Source: Magnaporthiopsis rhizophila (Eukaryota > Ascomycota > Sordariomycetes > Magnaporthales > Magnaporthaceae). Taken from it: a DNA stretch of 43,896 bases. The notes under the pieces were generated by a model. The model saw only the letters and a list, made by a program, of their open reading frames with translations, was not told where the DNA came from and did no database searches. Of the stretch, positions 18,906 through 30,887 are shown one piece after another. The DNA lies in the NCBI GenBank assembly GCA_003049465.1, contig PYSS01000194.1:1-43896 (forward strand). Reading direction: 5' to 3'. The number at the start of each line of letters is the position of its first letter. The stretch's first letter is position 1. The position numbers and the translations under genes were made by a program.

Positions 18906-19786
18906 ACGATTCCCGAACGTGCCGGCATCGACAGCCCTGGGCCACTCGGAACGAGACCGCGTTTGCACCACCAACGGCCACAACCAAACCATGACCATGA
19001 ACTGACGATGGCCCCAAAGCTACGGTGCTTCTGGGTGCCGAACACACGCCGGCTCGCTCCCCTGGTGCTAGCGGCAACATAACCCACATCCATCCATCTT
19101 TCTTTTCTCCTTTCTTTGCTTTTCTCCTCCTCCGATTTCCTCGTTCTTCCTTGTTCTTATCCACGAACAGAAAACGCATCCTAGATAGCCCCCTTCTTTG
19201 CTTTTATTCTCGAACATACTTTCACTCTTGCAAACCCCGTACAAACTTCACATATTCTTTCAAATAGTATATAACTTCCTCTCTATCGTATATGCTAACC
19301 GGCGGGTGGTTGTTGTTCTTTCTTTCTTATTTTCCTTTGTGTTTTGAGCTTCTCTCCCTTGATTCCTCTTCCCCTTCTCTAAGTTTCTTTTGGTTGTTCC
19401 AAGTCTAGTTTATCGCTTTTTGTTGGACGTACATTCAAACTCTAGCGGCCCTGGTGGACCAGCGTACCATGGCCAGGCATTGCCAGGTACGGGGAAAGAC
19501 AAATCCTAGAACATGTGGATGGAATGAGCACACGAGTGGCAACGTAGAATCACAGATCTACCCTTTCTATCCAATGGCATGAACCAGAAACTCCAGCCAG
19601 TGACGACATGGATACACCCAGCAAATGACGTCTTGCCAACTGGCGCCAGCAAACGAAGGACTTCCCATAATCCCTGCAAATCCCCTATGCATACAGCGGA
19701 AAAGGACAGATTAGAACCAGAGAACATGCTGAGCAGGAGGACAGACGCACAAACAAAAGCATGCCACGTCCATATCATCTGCTTGC
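18906..19786. other. Convergent 3' flanks
   Basis: 881 bases between convergent genes. On the plus strand 19080-19400 is strongly pyrimidine-rich (TTTCTTTTCTCC-like), which fits a long 3' UTR/termination region. No gene is seen. Confidence 0.45.
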
Positions 19787-20440
19787 TCACGGAAGCTTGC
19801 TGTGCACGCAGAGCGCGATGCCGCCCAATGACAGAAGCATCCCCAGCATGGTGTCTACAAGACACGGAAAGCAGCCGTGCTGTTAGTTTGTTTGTGCAAA
19901 CTGCCGTGTGAGGTGATTGCTCGAAGGCCTGCGAGTTCCCTTCGCCGACTTACCTCTACTAATGACCTTACTCTCGACCCACCATTCGCCGATGACGGTA
20001 AAGAGAAAGGCAAGGGTGTTGACGATGGGAACAGTCAAGCTCAGCTCTGTTGTGCAGGTGGGGAAGGATTTGTTTGTTGCTCATGTCAGCCAACGGAGGG
20101 TGGTTCCATAACATGGAAGTGCGGAATTGAAAATCTCACCGGCCTGGCCGATCAGCAGAAAGAACCACACACTCCCGGTCAGGTTCAGCAGCAGCGGGAC
20201 GGCGTAGCGCGGGTTGCGCAGCAGGTCGATGACGGAGAAGAAGGCTCCGTACAGGCGAGAGCGGACGGCGCTGGAGCGCACGCGGTCCGACTGCAGGACC
20301 GGGTGGGCGGCCGGGCGGTGGTCCCGTGCTGCGCGCCGGATGAAGGGCGTCGTCAGGCCCCACGCCAGCCCCACCATCAGGAACCCGACGACGTAGTTGA
20401 GCGGGCTGGGCTGCTCTGGCGCTGTCGCCGGCGTGGACAT
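19787..20440 (-). CDS. TMEM234/UPF0546 family four-pass membrane protein
   Basis: Exons 20440-20140, 20046-19954 and 19854-19787 give 153 residues. TM segments: YVVGFLMVGLAWGLTTPFI (about 16-34), YAVPLLLNLTGSVWFFLLIG (about 78-97), TVPIVNTLAFLFTVIGEWWV (about 105-124) and TMLGMLLSLGGIALCV (about 132-147). The family pattern is clear: GLTTPFIRRA near the start, a loop with LLRNPRY, NLTGSVWF, ELSLTVPIVN, GEWWVESKVISRDT, and LGGIALC near the end. The family belongs to the drug/metabolite transporter-like folds; no substrate is known. Length matches the family. Confidence 0.9.
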
Positions 20441-21837
20441 TTTCGGCGGTGGTAGGTCGTCTTTGGTGGCGTTCGGTGTGTGGTTGGATGGATACGCGAG
20501 ATTGATGGGCGTAACGGACTGTCCGTTTCTTTGATGGATGGATGGGTGTTTGTTTCGGGCAGTGCTGAGGTGTCAGGGGGCTGGGCGTACACAGCCACAG
20601 GCTTCGAGCTGAATGTGGCTCAGGTATCTATGAGTGGCTGGGCTTACACCCACAGGCGCCAGGTCCAATCGCCAAGGCGCCAAGCCAAAGCTTCGCGAGG
20701 CGAGGCGCTGAGCTTCTTTTTATTCCGCGTCTCCCGACGGCCGCTACGATCGATGACACTCCAGATCGGCCCGGCATCGATCGTTTTCGTGTGGCACTAC
20801 CAGACTAGCAGCCCACAGTACATTATCCGTCGATTTGGGCTCTCCGCGGATGCGGGCCTGGCGTGCCGAAGGAATTGATCGACTTACCTTGGTGAAAGAG
20901 GAGGCTGGGTGTTTGACCCTGAACCGCTTCCTGCCCTCGTCCACCTCCCACCTCCCTTCACAATACATACGCACATACACATACCGTTTGTCCACGGCAA
21001 AGGCCACCTTAGTAATTACAACTGTCTGTTCTAGACCCTAATAACAGTCGGTATCCCACTTTTCGCGCTTAAGCAAGCACCTCATGGCTCCCATGACCGC
21101 CCACGATCTTCCTCGAGAACAAACAGCGCCTTTGTTCCTTGATGTCTTTTGCTAGCAGTTTCCTAGCATCGAACCAGCTATGAGGAGGTCTAGTCTACTG
21201 GCAGACCGTCGATCTTAGCGGCGCGGATCCATTCCTTGCGTCCCGGCCAGCTCGCACCCTGGCCCGTCGGACCCGGCAAGGGGATGACCCGGTGCTTGAT
21301 GATTCATCATAAAGCCCAGTGCCGGGGTGACTCAGCCCATCCCTTGAAGAGCCGCATGAAGCTGTCGTGGCAGAGGCATGCAAGGGCGGGTTGGCGGTGA
21401 CATTTCACGGTCCAAGCTCCCGCTAGACCAAGTGCTAACTTGCTTTTTGCTTCTCGATGCCTATCTCCGAGCCGACGACGGCCGCTCGATTCACTGAGCA
21501 AACCACGATCGTTGAGAACCTCGATGACCCAAGTGGCTCGTCGGACACCGGGGGGATCGCCCTGGCGCCTGTGATGGGTTGCAAGTCGAGACGTCACGAT
21601 TCCGACCTTCTCTCGAGGAAGGACCGAGGAGACAGAGATGTCGTCTGTTCGGACGTCCGGCATCGTAGAGGCCGGTCTTCCCAAGCCTATAAGAAGCCAG
21701 GCCATCCTTTCACCTTGACCAGATTCAATTTCCATCATCACACACAACCTCGCCCTCTCAACAGCCTCTGCAGCCCCAATCTCGCCTCATAAAACACAAC
21801 ACACCCAACGACACCAGTCAACCCACCGACCATCAAC
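20441..21837. promoter_or_regulatory. Divergent promoter, TMEM234-like gene and con-6
   Basis: 1.4 kb between divergent starts without a supported gene. A TATAAG element at 21688-21693 lies about 150 bases before the con-6 ATG, and the segment 21725-21837 is a CA/CT-rich leader. The unusual length suits a developmentally regulated gene such as con-6. Confidence 0.5.
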
Positions 21838-22241
21838 ATGACTGACGCCCAGGTCGCCGGAGGTCACAAGGCCAACCTCAAGAACCCCAACACCTCGCAG
21901 GAGTCCAAGGAGCACTCCAAGCAGGTTCTCGAGAACGAGTTCAACGGCGGAGATGGTACACCGTGGCTCCATGGGAGTTTGTCGGGTCGGAGAGGGCCCG
22001 AGAGTTACTGGCTGACACATACGATGCACACAGTTCCCAAGGCCGGCGACTCTGATGAGGGCAAGAACCCCGGTAACGTTGCTGGCGGTCTGAAGGCGTG
22101 AGTACCCAACCGTCGTATCATTCAACGTTGTCGGCTATGAGAGATTCTGACAATGGAATGTCCAGCGCCATGAAAAACCCCAATGTCTCCGACGAGGCCA
22201 AGGAGGAGGCCAAGAAGAAGCTCGAGGCCATGGAGCAGTAA
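21838..22241 (+). CDS. con-6: Conidiation-specific protein 6 (CON-6)
   Basis: Exons 21838-21955, 22034-22097 and 22166-22241 give 85 residues. The protein is small, charged and without hydrophobic segments. It carries two copies of the CON-6 repeat: NLKNPNTSQESKEHSKQVL (about 15-33) and AMKNPNVSDEAKEEAKKKL (about 64-82), joined by a Gly/Asp/Lys-rich linker with GNVAGGLKA. The two repeats lie in different exons. In Neurospora con-6 is induced during conidiation and by light, and its product is abundant in dormant spores; its molecular role is unclear. A run of 16 T follows the stop at 22278-22293. Confidence 0.95.
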
Positions 22242-23577
22242 ATGAACTGATTCTGCCATGGGACATCCCGCCGGACCTTTTTTTTTTTTTTTTCCTTTGT
22301 GCGCCCAGTGGGCGAACTGCTGTGGGACATTGTGGCGCCAATCACGGTCAAGATAGCCGGCTATAGGTAGATCAGCTGTGCTGGAATACAGACATTCGTC
22401 ATTGGTGTCACGCTGCAAGAAATTCTTGGCCTTGACGCCCGTCAGGCAGCATGCAGGTACAAATGATAAGGCGACAAAAGACTTGTCCAGAAAGGGATGT
22501 GGCAGGCCGACAGAAGACCATCACCAATGGGATACCGTCACATCCGTTTCTGCACTGAGTCGTCATTCCGGCAATTTCAATTTCAATACCACAGCCCAAT
22601 GGGCGGAGCAGGCGGGGCTCATGGCACGATGGACGGGTAAGAAATGCGGGGAGTGCAAACCAAGGCTGATGAACTTGGCCGTCGAGGCAGAGCCCTGAAG
22701 AAGGATGCATCGGGGCGGAGCATTGCAACGCGTCGCACTCTACGTCGGAGCATGCGTGCTCGCCACAGTCGACGGCGTCAGTTTCTTGATCGTCCGCTGC
22801 TGATTGCGTGGGTGAGTTTCAGAGGCGGACTTTTGGGATTATGAGATTCTGGCATCAAGGTAGACTGGACAGACACCGCCTCGACGGCCCTAACCAGCAT
22901 CAATCCCACCGACCTCGCGCATATAAAACGGTGAGGCGGCCTCGGCGTCGCTCAATATCGCATCGCGTCCTTCTGGAAGCGAAGCATGCTTGGATCCGGG
23001 ATTGCGTGCCGCACCCATCCAACCTTCTTGTTTACTTTGGTAGGTTAGCTCCTTCGCTCCTGCACGTACCACGGAGACTGGTGGGGTGCGCCCTGACTAG
23101 GAGCTCCCGGCCACCCAATCCAGAGCCAGCCACCCCCATTTCGGGAAGCCTGCCCATGCCCGGGCGCCCACATTTATCAGTGCTGTTACTGCGGCACCCA
23201 CGCTTTCCGCTTCAACGTCGCGACTTGCATAGCGGTCATTGCGGGTTTGAGACAGCACCTTGATAACCCGGCTCCTCTTCGTTTACTTGTTTCTTCATCT
23301 TCGTTTCTCGCCCTGGGATCGCGTTTGTTGGACATTCGCTCTCGGGATACTCGATCCTGCCGCTCTTTTGATCATGACATAGAGTGTCTCTCTTTTTTTT
23401 TTTTTTTCCTTTTGCCGCCCTTCCCGAACCCCTGCCAGCCCCAGCTGCAATCCAGTGCCAGGCAACCGAAAACGGGCAAGGCCGCAAAGTAAACAAGCCC
23501 CCCTCAAGCGACCATCATCACGCAAAAACGCCCGCCAGCAGCACCCCCCCGGTGCCGCAAGGCGCACGACAGCAAAG
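22242..23577. promoter_or_regulatory. con-6 3' flank and upstream region of the C2-protein gene
   Basis: 1.3 kb with no supported gene. TATAAAA lies at 22922-22928 (about 650 bases before the C2 ATG), a run of 15 T at 23393-23407, and the last 100 bases before the ATG are CA-rich and C-rich, as in a leader. Confidence 0.45.
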
Positions 23578-26500
23578 ATGGCGACCCTCAAGAAGCAGTC
23601 GCACCCGCTGAACAGCTTGCATACCGCGGGAATCTTCTCTGATAGCACCATTGATGGCCCTGAGATCGGTACCCTGGTTCTGATTGTCGACAAGGCCAAG
23701 AACCTGCCCAACCGCAAGACGATTGGCAAGCAGGACCCGTACTGCGCGGCGAGGCTGGGCAAGGAGGCAAAGAAGACGGCGACAGACGTCCGTGGAGGCC
23801 AGACCCCGAAATGGTGAGTGAGATTGTCGTTGCTGTCGTCTCCATGGCTTCCGTTTTCCGTCGGTACTGCGACAAGCCGACACTAACCTGATGGGCGCCG
23901 ATCCGTAGGGACCAAGAGCTTCGATTTACAGTGCACGATTGTCCCGACTACTATCAGCTGAAGGTGTCAGTGTTCAACGACGACAAGAAGACCGATCTGA
24001 TTGGCGAAACATGGATCGATCTGCGCGACATCATCTTGACTGGCGGAGGCCAGAGCGACACCTGGCACACCCTGAACTGCCGCAGCAGATATGCAGGCGA
24101 GATCAGACTTGAGATCACTTTCTACGACTCTCGGCCCAAGCCCGAGAAGCCGGTGGCCAAGCCTAAAGCCATCATGCCGGGTCCCGATCCCGATGCTCCT
24201 CCTCCGCCGGTCCAGCAGGCAGGCACCCCCAAGCGCAGGCCGCTACCAACAGAACCGCCAAACGGCCCAGCACCTGCCATTGCCGCCGCGCCCGAGCAGG
24301 TTCAGACTCCACCGCGGCCGCAGCCGGGCGGGCCGGCACAGTTTGTGTCGTCGCAGTCACCCTTGCAGTCCATCGAGTACAGCACCCCGCCACAGTCCAG
24401 CAGATATCATCAGAGTAGCCACCACAACTCGCCGGCGTCGGCGCCGCCCACGGCATACAACACCCCGCCACCACACCAAGCCCAAAAGAGCCCACACCCA
24501 CGCACCTCGGAAAGGCACGACAAGTATGCCGGAAGGCCGGAAGAGCCTGATTATGGCGCGGTAGGCGACAGGACGCAATACTCGGGCTCATACTCCCAGT
24601 CGCATTCCCAGTCGTACGATCGCCAAGACCCACGATCTTCGTTCGATGGGGATCGCGACCCTTACGTTCAGCGCAGCATGCCGCCCATGGACCCTCCGCG
24701 CCATGCCAGCATCGACGAGGATAGGCCGCCACCGCCGCCTATCCACCGAAGCAGGGGCGGCAGTGCCGCGGCCGACATGGCTTATAGAGCAAGCAACTTC
24801 GACGCCGCTCAGAGGGGGACGCCACCAACGATGAGGCAAGACGTCTTGCGGACGGCACATAGGCAATCTGTAGGCCAGGCATCATACCCCGGCCGGCCGA
24901 CCTACCGGCCGTACGACTCTGCCCCGCCGCCTGTCAACGGGAACCAATACGCAGACGAAGCTTCCGCCCACCAGCCGTCGCCCCCACGACACCACTCTTT
25001 CGACCAGGTCTATGACCCTCACCCGGTGTACGACTCTCATCACCGATCGATGCAGCCAACGGTCGAGGACGATCCCGAGTCCCCCACTGCTGCGACGACG
25101 ACGTTCCGCAAAAGCAGCTCGCGCGCGCCGCAAGCTCTGCTGCAGTACAACGAGCCCGAACATGACATACCTGCGCCACTCAACCTGAGTGGCAGGAACA
25201 GCGCTTCTGGGCAATATAGCCCAACACCAGCTGCCGCTCCACAGTCGCGCGGCCGGCAGTACTCCAGCAACGGCTACGCCCACGAGATGTCGACGTCGCC
25301 CGGCGCACAAAGGGGTAGCACATACGCCGTGAATGGAGATCCATCTTACCCCAGAGACGGCTACACAAGGGATCGCCATCAGCGCACGCCTAGTCCGAAC
25401 CCGATGGCTGATCATCAAATCAGCCCTGGTGCAAGCCAATTCAAGGACCACCACGCTGGTTCCCAGGCGTACTCTGGCGGTGGCTCTTCGAGAGACCATT
25501 ATCAAACTAGCCCTGGTCCAAGCCCGCACTCGAGCCGTCAAAACATTCCCACTCAGCGACAAATAGAGTACCGGAGTGAGACGGAGGACCACTACACCCA
25601 GCGCAGCCCAGGGGCTCCCGTAGTTCCTCCCAACGTTCCTGCGTCGCTGGTGCCCGGTGTCGATCCCAACCTCGCGCTTGAGTTGTCGTCTCGAATGAAG
25701 GAAGATAGGCGGCACGAGACGAGGCGAGCTTCCGAGATTGCCATGCCACCGCGCGGGAGACAGATGATTGAATACGGTCACGACCATTCGACGCAGCATT
25801 ACAGCACGTCGCCCCAGCACATGTCGTATGAACACGGGAACCCACCTGGCTATTCAAGTGGAAGGGCTCCTTCGCCTGCGCCGCCACACCCTGTCAGCCA
25901 CCGTCGGTCCATGTCGCCGCTGCCAGGCCGACACAGTGTCAGCCATCGCCGGTCGATGTCGCCGTTGCCAGCCCAACAACACGCCGTGGCTCATCGTCGG
26001 TCCATGTCTCCCATGCCAGGCGCTCCGCGGCAGCAGCACACGATCCGGCGCAAGTCGGTCAGCCCAGCGCCCTTGGTGGAGTCCCAGCGGCGCCTATCGG
26101 GGGTTCCTTTCGCGCCCGATTCCTTCGACGAACTCAACCCCCACGTGTCGGCCGGCGCTGTAAAGGACAGGCACAAGGAGAGGCCGGATTTCAACGAGGC
26201 GAGCGGCAAGATCATCGGTCACGACGGTCGTGAGATAGATCCTAGCGATCACCTGCCTATGGATACGTGGGCACCAGAGCCGGAGCCGCGGGAATCCAAG
26301 CCACCCGCGCAGAACCCAAGGGCCTCGGACGGCGCGCTACCCATCGGCACGTCGGGGCGCAGGCAACTGAAAATCGCGGCGATCAAGCCTCAGTCTTCGC
26401 TGGTGACGTATGGCAACGGGAGGTCAAGCACATCAGCTCTGCCAACCTACGGTGGAGACACGTCACCTTCGGCGGGCCGCAGCAGACTCCAGAAGAAGGT

Positions 26501-26945
26501 CGTCCAGGCTCGCGGGTCTGGGACTGCTGCTCTCAGCTCGTCCCCTGGTGGGGGCAACCCATTGGCACCGCTGCAGCAGCCCTACCATCAGGACAACTAC
26601 GCGCCGCCGCGATCGATGCAGCGCGCAAGCACGTACGACTTCCACCAGAGCGAGAATCACGCGCCGCTTGTGCTGTATAATGGTGGTGGTGGCAACCGAG
26701 GCAGCTACTCGAGCAACGCGCCCCCGCCGATCCCTGCCAAAATCCCGATAAGCAGCGGCGGTGGGGGATACAGCTCCTCGGGCTACCGCGGTGGAGGCGA
26801 CCATGGCGTGCCAATGATGAGCGGGGCGCTGCCTCCACCGGATGTGCCGTACGGCGGCAACGGGGGCGACTGGGCGCTTATGGAGGAGATGAAGCGCATC
26901 GATCTCGGCTCCGGGAGGGCGCGGAGGCACGGCGGGGGCTACTAG
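23578..26945 (+). CDS. C2-domain protein with long proline-rich tail (Inn1/Fic1 ingression-protein type)
   Basis: Exons 23578-23813 and 23909-26945 give 1090 residues. The C2 domain (about 28-155) begins GTLVLIVDKAKNLPNRKTIG, then KQDPYCAARLG, and continues WDQELRFTVHD across the splice, DLIGETWIDL and GEIRLEITFYD. The other 900 residues are disordered and rich in Pro, Ser, Gln, His and Tyr, with many S-P sites and PxxP motifs, including APPPIPAKIP near the C-terminus. Residues about 740-795 hold three RRSMSP-type repeats and one RRKSVSP. In yeasts Inn1 (Fic1 in fission yeast) uses a C2 domain plus PxxP motifs that bind SH3 proteins (Hof1/Cdc15, Cyk3) to drive septum formation. The same layout suggests a role in septation or polarised growth. 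The tail is much longer than in yeasts, as often in filamentous fungi. Assignment as orthologue is inference. Confidence 0.88.
25893..26055 (+). repeat. Three 45-48-bp coding repeats (RRSMSP units)
   Basis: Units begin at 25893, 25938 and 25986 and encode VSHRRSMSPLPG, VSHRRSMSPLPA and VAHRRSMSPMPG, followed by a diverged RRKSVSP. Each presents a basic residue pair before Ser and an S-P site, so the array could be a multi-site phosphorylation patch. Confidence 0.85.
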
Positions 26946-28289
26946 CGAGTGGGGTTTATCGTTTTGTTTGCTTGTTATGCTTGGATTTATGGTTTGAAGA
27001 AACTTTTCGGAAGGGTCACCCAACAGGCTTTTCTTCCCCTTCTTTGTTTTGCTGCCGGCTTTTTGCAGTTATCATCTTTGGCTGTTTTGAGACCTGTTGT
27101 ATTACTATCTATTGCCTCTTCTTTTTTCCGTCATGCTCCACTGGTTCGGGATTTTGCGATTTATTTGTGGATGGAATAATCCGGACGGAAAGAACAGCAA
27201 AGGGACCTCCTCTTTACATACACCTGGGCCGACTAGACGCAAATGGGCACGATGAAATGCGAATGGGAATATGCACATGGTTGGCTCCTGGTTTTGCTGG
27301 TGGTGTCACTTCCAGTGGTAAACTTTGATGTCAGGGGTAACTGCCAGCCCCTTTTCTTGTGCCTGCATTCGACGGCATTATAATTGATCATGGCTAAGGA
27401 TGTTACCGTTTCCGCTGCACGGCGGTCTGCCGCCTAGCATTGCCAGTCCAGGCCAAAAAGGGGTAATAGCAGGAGTGGAGGGGCGCGGGCTGCGTAAAAA
27501 AGTTGGCTCGATAAAGACGTTGGTGTGGGGGTGGGTTTGTTTGCGCGACGTCGCTGACAAGGTCCAAGAATCAGGCCACAGGCAAAAAGACAAAAGGTCG
27601 GTTGTATTGCGCCGAAGAAGTCAAATGCCCGACTGGATCGAACTGGTTCTGTGTTGGAGCGTCTTGTCTTACACACCTTCTGCGAGCACATGGCGTTTGA
27701 ATGTGGGGTTCCCTTCCATTTGTCAAGTATTATGTTAGCCAGCGCGCTGCTCATTGCGGGGCTTTGGATTGACCAAGGGGCCCTATCGCGGCCCGGAGAG
27801 GTACGAGGTACCACTTTGAAGCAATGGAAGAACAAACCCCTCCATACCCAAGCGGTGCCAAGGCTCGACATACACACACACGCAGCCTCTATTTACGGCG
27901 CTGCTAGAAATGGCCCCTCACCTCCATACGTCGGGTCGGAGGAGCCGTTTTCCCCACGCCGGCCCTTCCTGGGCAGGCCAACGGCGAGCAACGCAGGGGT
28001 TTCCTGGGGGGCGGGGAAGGAAAAAAAAAAAAAAATGGATGATGGTGCCCCTAGCCGGTCGTAACGCGGGTTCTGATAAACGTTCAGCTATCCAACCGGA
28101 TATTTCATTCATATATCCTGTTGCATCCCGCCGCCAGATTTTCTTTTGACCTCTCACTCATCCCCATTTCTCGACGCTTTGCTGGGCGCCTCTGCGAGAT
28201 ACGAGTACTGCTCAAGTCGCATCATCTGCCCCCACTCCTATTCTCTCTCTCCCCCTCACGCAAACCCGCAGAAGCACGACGAAATCATC
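26946..28289. promoter_or_regulatory. C2-gene 3' flank and upstream region of the FAD monooxygenase
   Basis: 1.3 kb with no supported gene. The first 250 bases are T-rich and look like a 3' UTR. A run of 15 A lies at 28021-28035, and 28140-28289 is a CT-rich leader ending at the ATG. Confidence 0.45.
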
Positions 28290-30341
28290 ATGGCAGAGAC
28301 TACAGCAACCCCCGCCGCCACCATCAAGACGGATGTGGTGATCGTGGGCGCGGGGCCGGCCGGCGCGTCGCTCGCCTGTTTCTTGACGTCGTACGGCATC
28401 AAGGGCATCATCGTCGACCTCAACTCGACGAGCGCCGACACGCCGCGTGCCCATATCACCAACATGGCCGCCCTAGGTGAGTAGTTTTTTGTCCCCATCA
28501 TTGGCAAGTCGAATATTTTACTTACAAAACGGTAAAAAAAAAAAAAAAAACAGAGTGCCTGAGGGACATTGGCCTGGAGCAAAGGTGCCTGAAGCTGGCC
28601 ACCAAGGGAGACTCGATGATCCATACGCGCTGGTGCCACAGCATGGCCGGGAGGGAGTATGCCCGGATACACTCGTGGGGAAACGACCCCAAGCGGAGAG
28701 TGAGTTTCGAGCCATGGACTAGAGAGAGCACATCGAAGTATCTTGCTCTGACGCACAAAAAAAAACAGGGAGAGTACGTACGCGCCAGCCCCTGCCAGCC
28801 CGTCGACCTGCCGCAGACGCTCCTGGAGCCGGAGCTGGTGCGGCACGCGACGCTGAACGGGTTCCAGATCCGGTGGGACACGGAGTTCAAGACCTTTATC
28901 GACCACGGCGCCGGCTCCGGCGTCACCGCCACGGTGCAGGACAAGGTGACGGGCCTGACGTACGCCATCGAGGCGCGCTACCTGATGGGCGCCGACGGGG
29001 CGCGGTCGCGCATCGTGTCGCAGCTCGAGCTGCCGATGGTGCGCAACCCCGGCGGCGGGCCCGCCATCAACGTGCTGGTGCGCGCCGACCTGTCGCACCT
29101 GATGAAGACGCGCACGGGGAACCTGCACTGGGTCATGCAGCCCGACCGCGAGCACACCGACTTTGCCTTCTTCACCGTCGTGCGCATGGTGAAGCCCTGG
29201 ACCGAGTGGATGTTCATCCTGTTCCCGCTCCCCGGCTACTCGCTCGAGACCAACCGGCCCAGCCTCGACGATTACAGCCGCTCCGTGCGCGCCACCATCG
29301 GCGACGACACGCCCTTTGACATCATCCGCGTCAACACCTGGACCGTCAACGAGATTGTGGCGTCGACATACCAGAAGGGCAACGTCTTTTGCCTGGGCGA
29401 CGCCGTGCACCGCCACCCGCCCTTTAACGGCCTGGGATCCAACACGTGCATCCAGGACTCGTTCAACCTCGCCTGGAAGCTGGCATATGTGATGCAGGGT
29501 AGGATATGACCTTTTGATACTTTTGGTTGTCCCTTCATACCTAGGCTAACAGCATTCCCAAAAAAACAAAACAGGCAAGGCCGGCCCCGCCCTCCTGGAC
29601 ACGTACACTCCCGAGCGCCAACCGGTAGGCAAGGGCATCGTCAAGCGCGCCAACGACGGCTTCCGCGACCACAACCACGTCTTCACCGCACTGGGCCACA
29701 TCCTCCCCACCGTCGACGAGCGCCGCGCCGCCCTGGCCGAGCTGGCCGCCGACACGCCCGCGGGCCGCAAGCGCCGCGCCGACTTCCACTGGGCCATCGC
29801 CAACTCGGCGCACGAGTTCCACGGCCTGGGCATCGAGATGAACCAGCGCTACGCCGGCGTCGGCTCCACGGCCGTCTACGATGCCGACGACGCCGCCGAC
29901 ATGGGCGACCTCGCCCTCGAGCCCGAGAACCCGGACGAGGTGCTGTATTACACCCCCAGCACCCGCCCGGGCCGCCGTCTACCCCACGTCTGGCTCAACA
30001 CTGCGGTTCCCGGCGAACCGGTCACCACCATCGACCTGGCTGGAAAGGGCGGCTTCCTCCTGCTCACGGGCATCGGCGGCGCAGACGCGTGGAAAAAGGC
30101 TGCGGCTGCGGCGACCGAGTCCCTCGGCGGCGTGCCCGTCCGTGTCGTGTCGATCGGGTACGACCAGGACCTCGAGGACGTCTACGGGGACTGGGCGCGC
30201 GTCAGGGACGTCGACGAGTCGGGCTGCGTGCTGGCCCGCCCGGACCGGTTCGTGGCCTGGCGCTGCCGCGAGCTGAAGGGCGACGAGGCCTGGGCGACCA
30301 AGAAGCTGGGCGAGGTGCTGAGGGCCATTCTGTCGAGGTAG
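28290..30341 (+). CDS. FAD-dependent aromatic monooxygenase (phenol hydroxylase/TfdB type)
   Basis: Exons 28290-28476, 28554-28699, 28769-29498 and 29575-30341 give 609 residues. Motifs of group A flavoprotein hydroxylases are in order: VVIVGAGPAGASLA (GxGxxG at 20-25), the DG motif in YLMGADGARSRIV (about 180-190), and the GD motif in VFCLGDAVHRHPPFNGLGSN (about 315-335), which binds FAD. After about residue 440 there is a thioredoxin-like C-terminal domain (PHVWLNT, KGGFLLLTGIGG, then RPDRFVAWRC), as in 2,4-dichlorophenol and phenol hydroxylases. It should use NAD(P)H and O2 to hydroxylate an aromatic ring; the substrate is unknown. No cluster partners lie beside it. The second intron (28700-28768) is 69 nt, in frame and stop-free, and every acceptor is preceded by an A tract. 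Cytosolic: no signal peptide seen. Confidence 0.93.
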
Positions 30342-30887
30342 GGTGAGGCGATTGTCGGAAACGGGGGCGAGTACCTCTACTGAGTTCTGGAGGGACTTGA
30401 AGCTAGGAGGGCTTCTGATAGTTGGTGGGATGTGACGGATGGACTGGATGGGGGCCGTTTTCATGGATACTCGGGATTCTTTTGACCATTTTCAATTCAG
30501 GTCCAGATCCGTTGGACTGGAAAAGCACGCGTCGGTAGATCTTCTGTTCCACGCCGTGGACGCGTCAAGGCCAAACCGTTCTCAACAGCCCACAGGCAGT
30601 AAGTGAAAGCAGTATCACAGCCAAGGTATATAACGTTTAGCTATCAGTTGGCCCCTTTCATGCAATCGTTCCCAGTGCACAACGCCGACGCAATGCAGAA
30701 CCAAATCGATTAAAAAAAAAAATCGTCCAATGAATATCGGGGTATACACCTCAATGACGACGAGAATCACCAAATCAAACAAAACACATCCCACCCGTTA
30801 AACACCACCCACGTATGCCCCATACCTGTGATAGGACTCGTCCTTGGACTTGTGCTTTCCCCCGCGCCTCCACACGCCCTCGTCCTG
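30342..30887. other. Convergent 3' flanks (FAD monooxygenase and UTP15)
   Basis: 546 bases between convergent stops. TATATAACG-like and AATAAA-like A/T-rich spots suit 3' end formation; no gene is seen. Confidence 0.45.

Noticed and set aside
24882..25835. 317-codon minus-strand frame inside the C2 gene
   Set aside because: Shadow of low-complexity coding sequence; rich in Arg and Val with no family features.
28256..29416. 386-codon minus-strand frame across the FAD monooxygenase
   Set aside because: Antisense shadow; it crosses the introns of the plus-strand gene and has a His/Val/Asp-rich composition without motifs.
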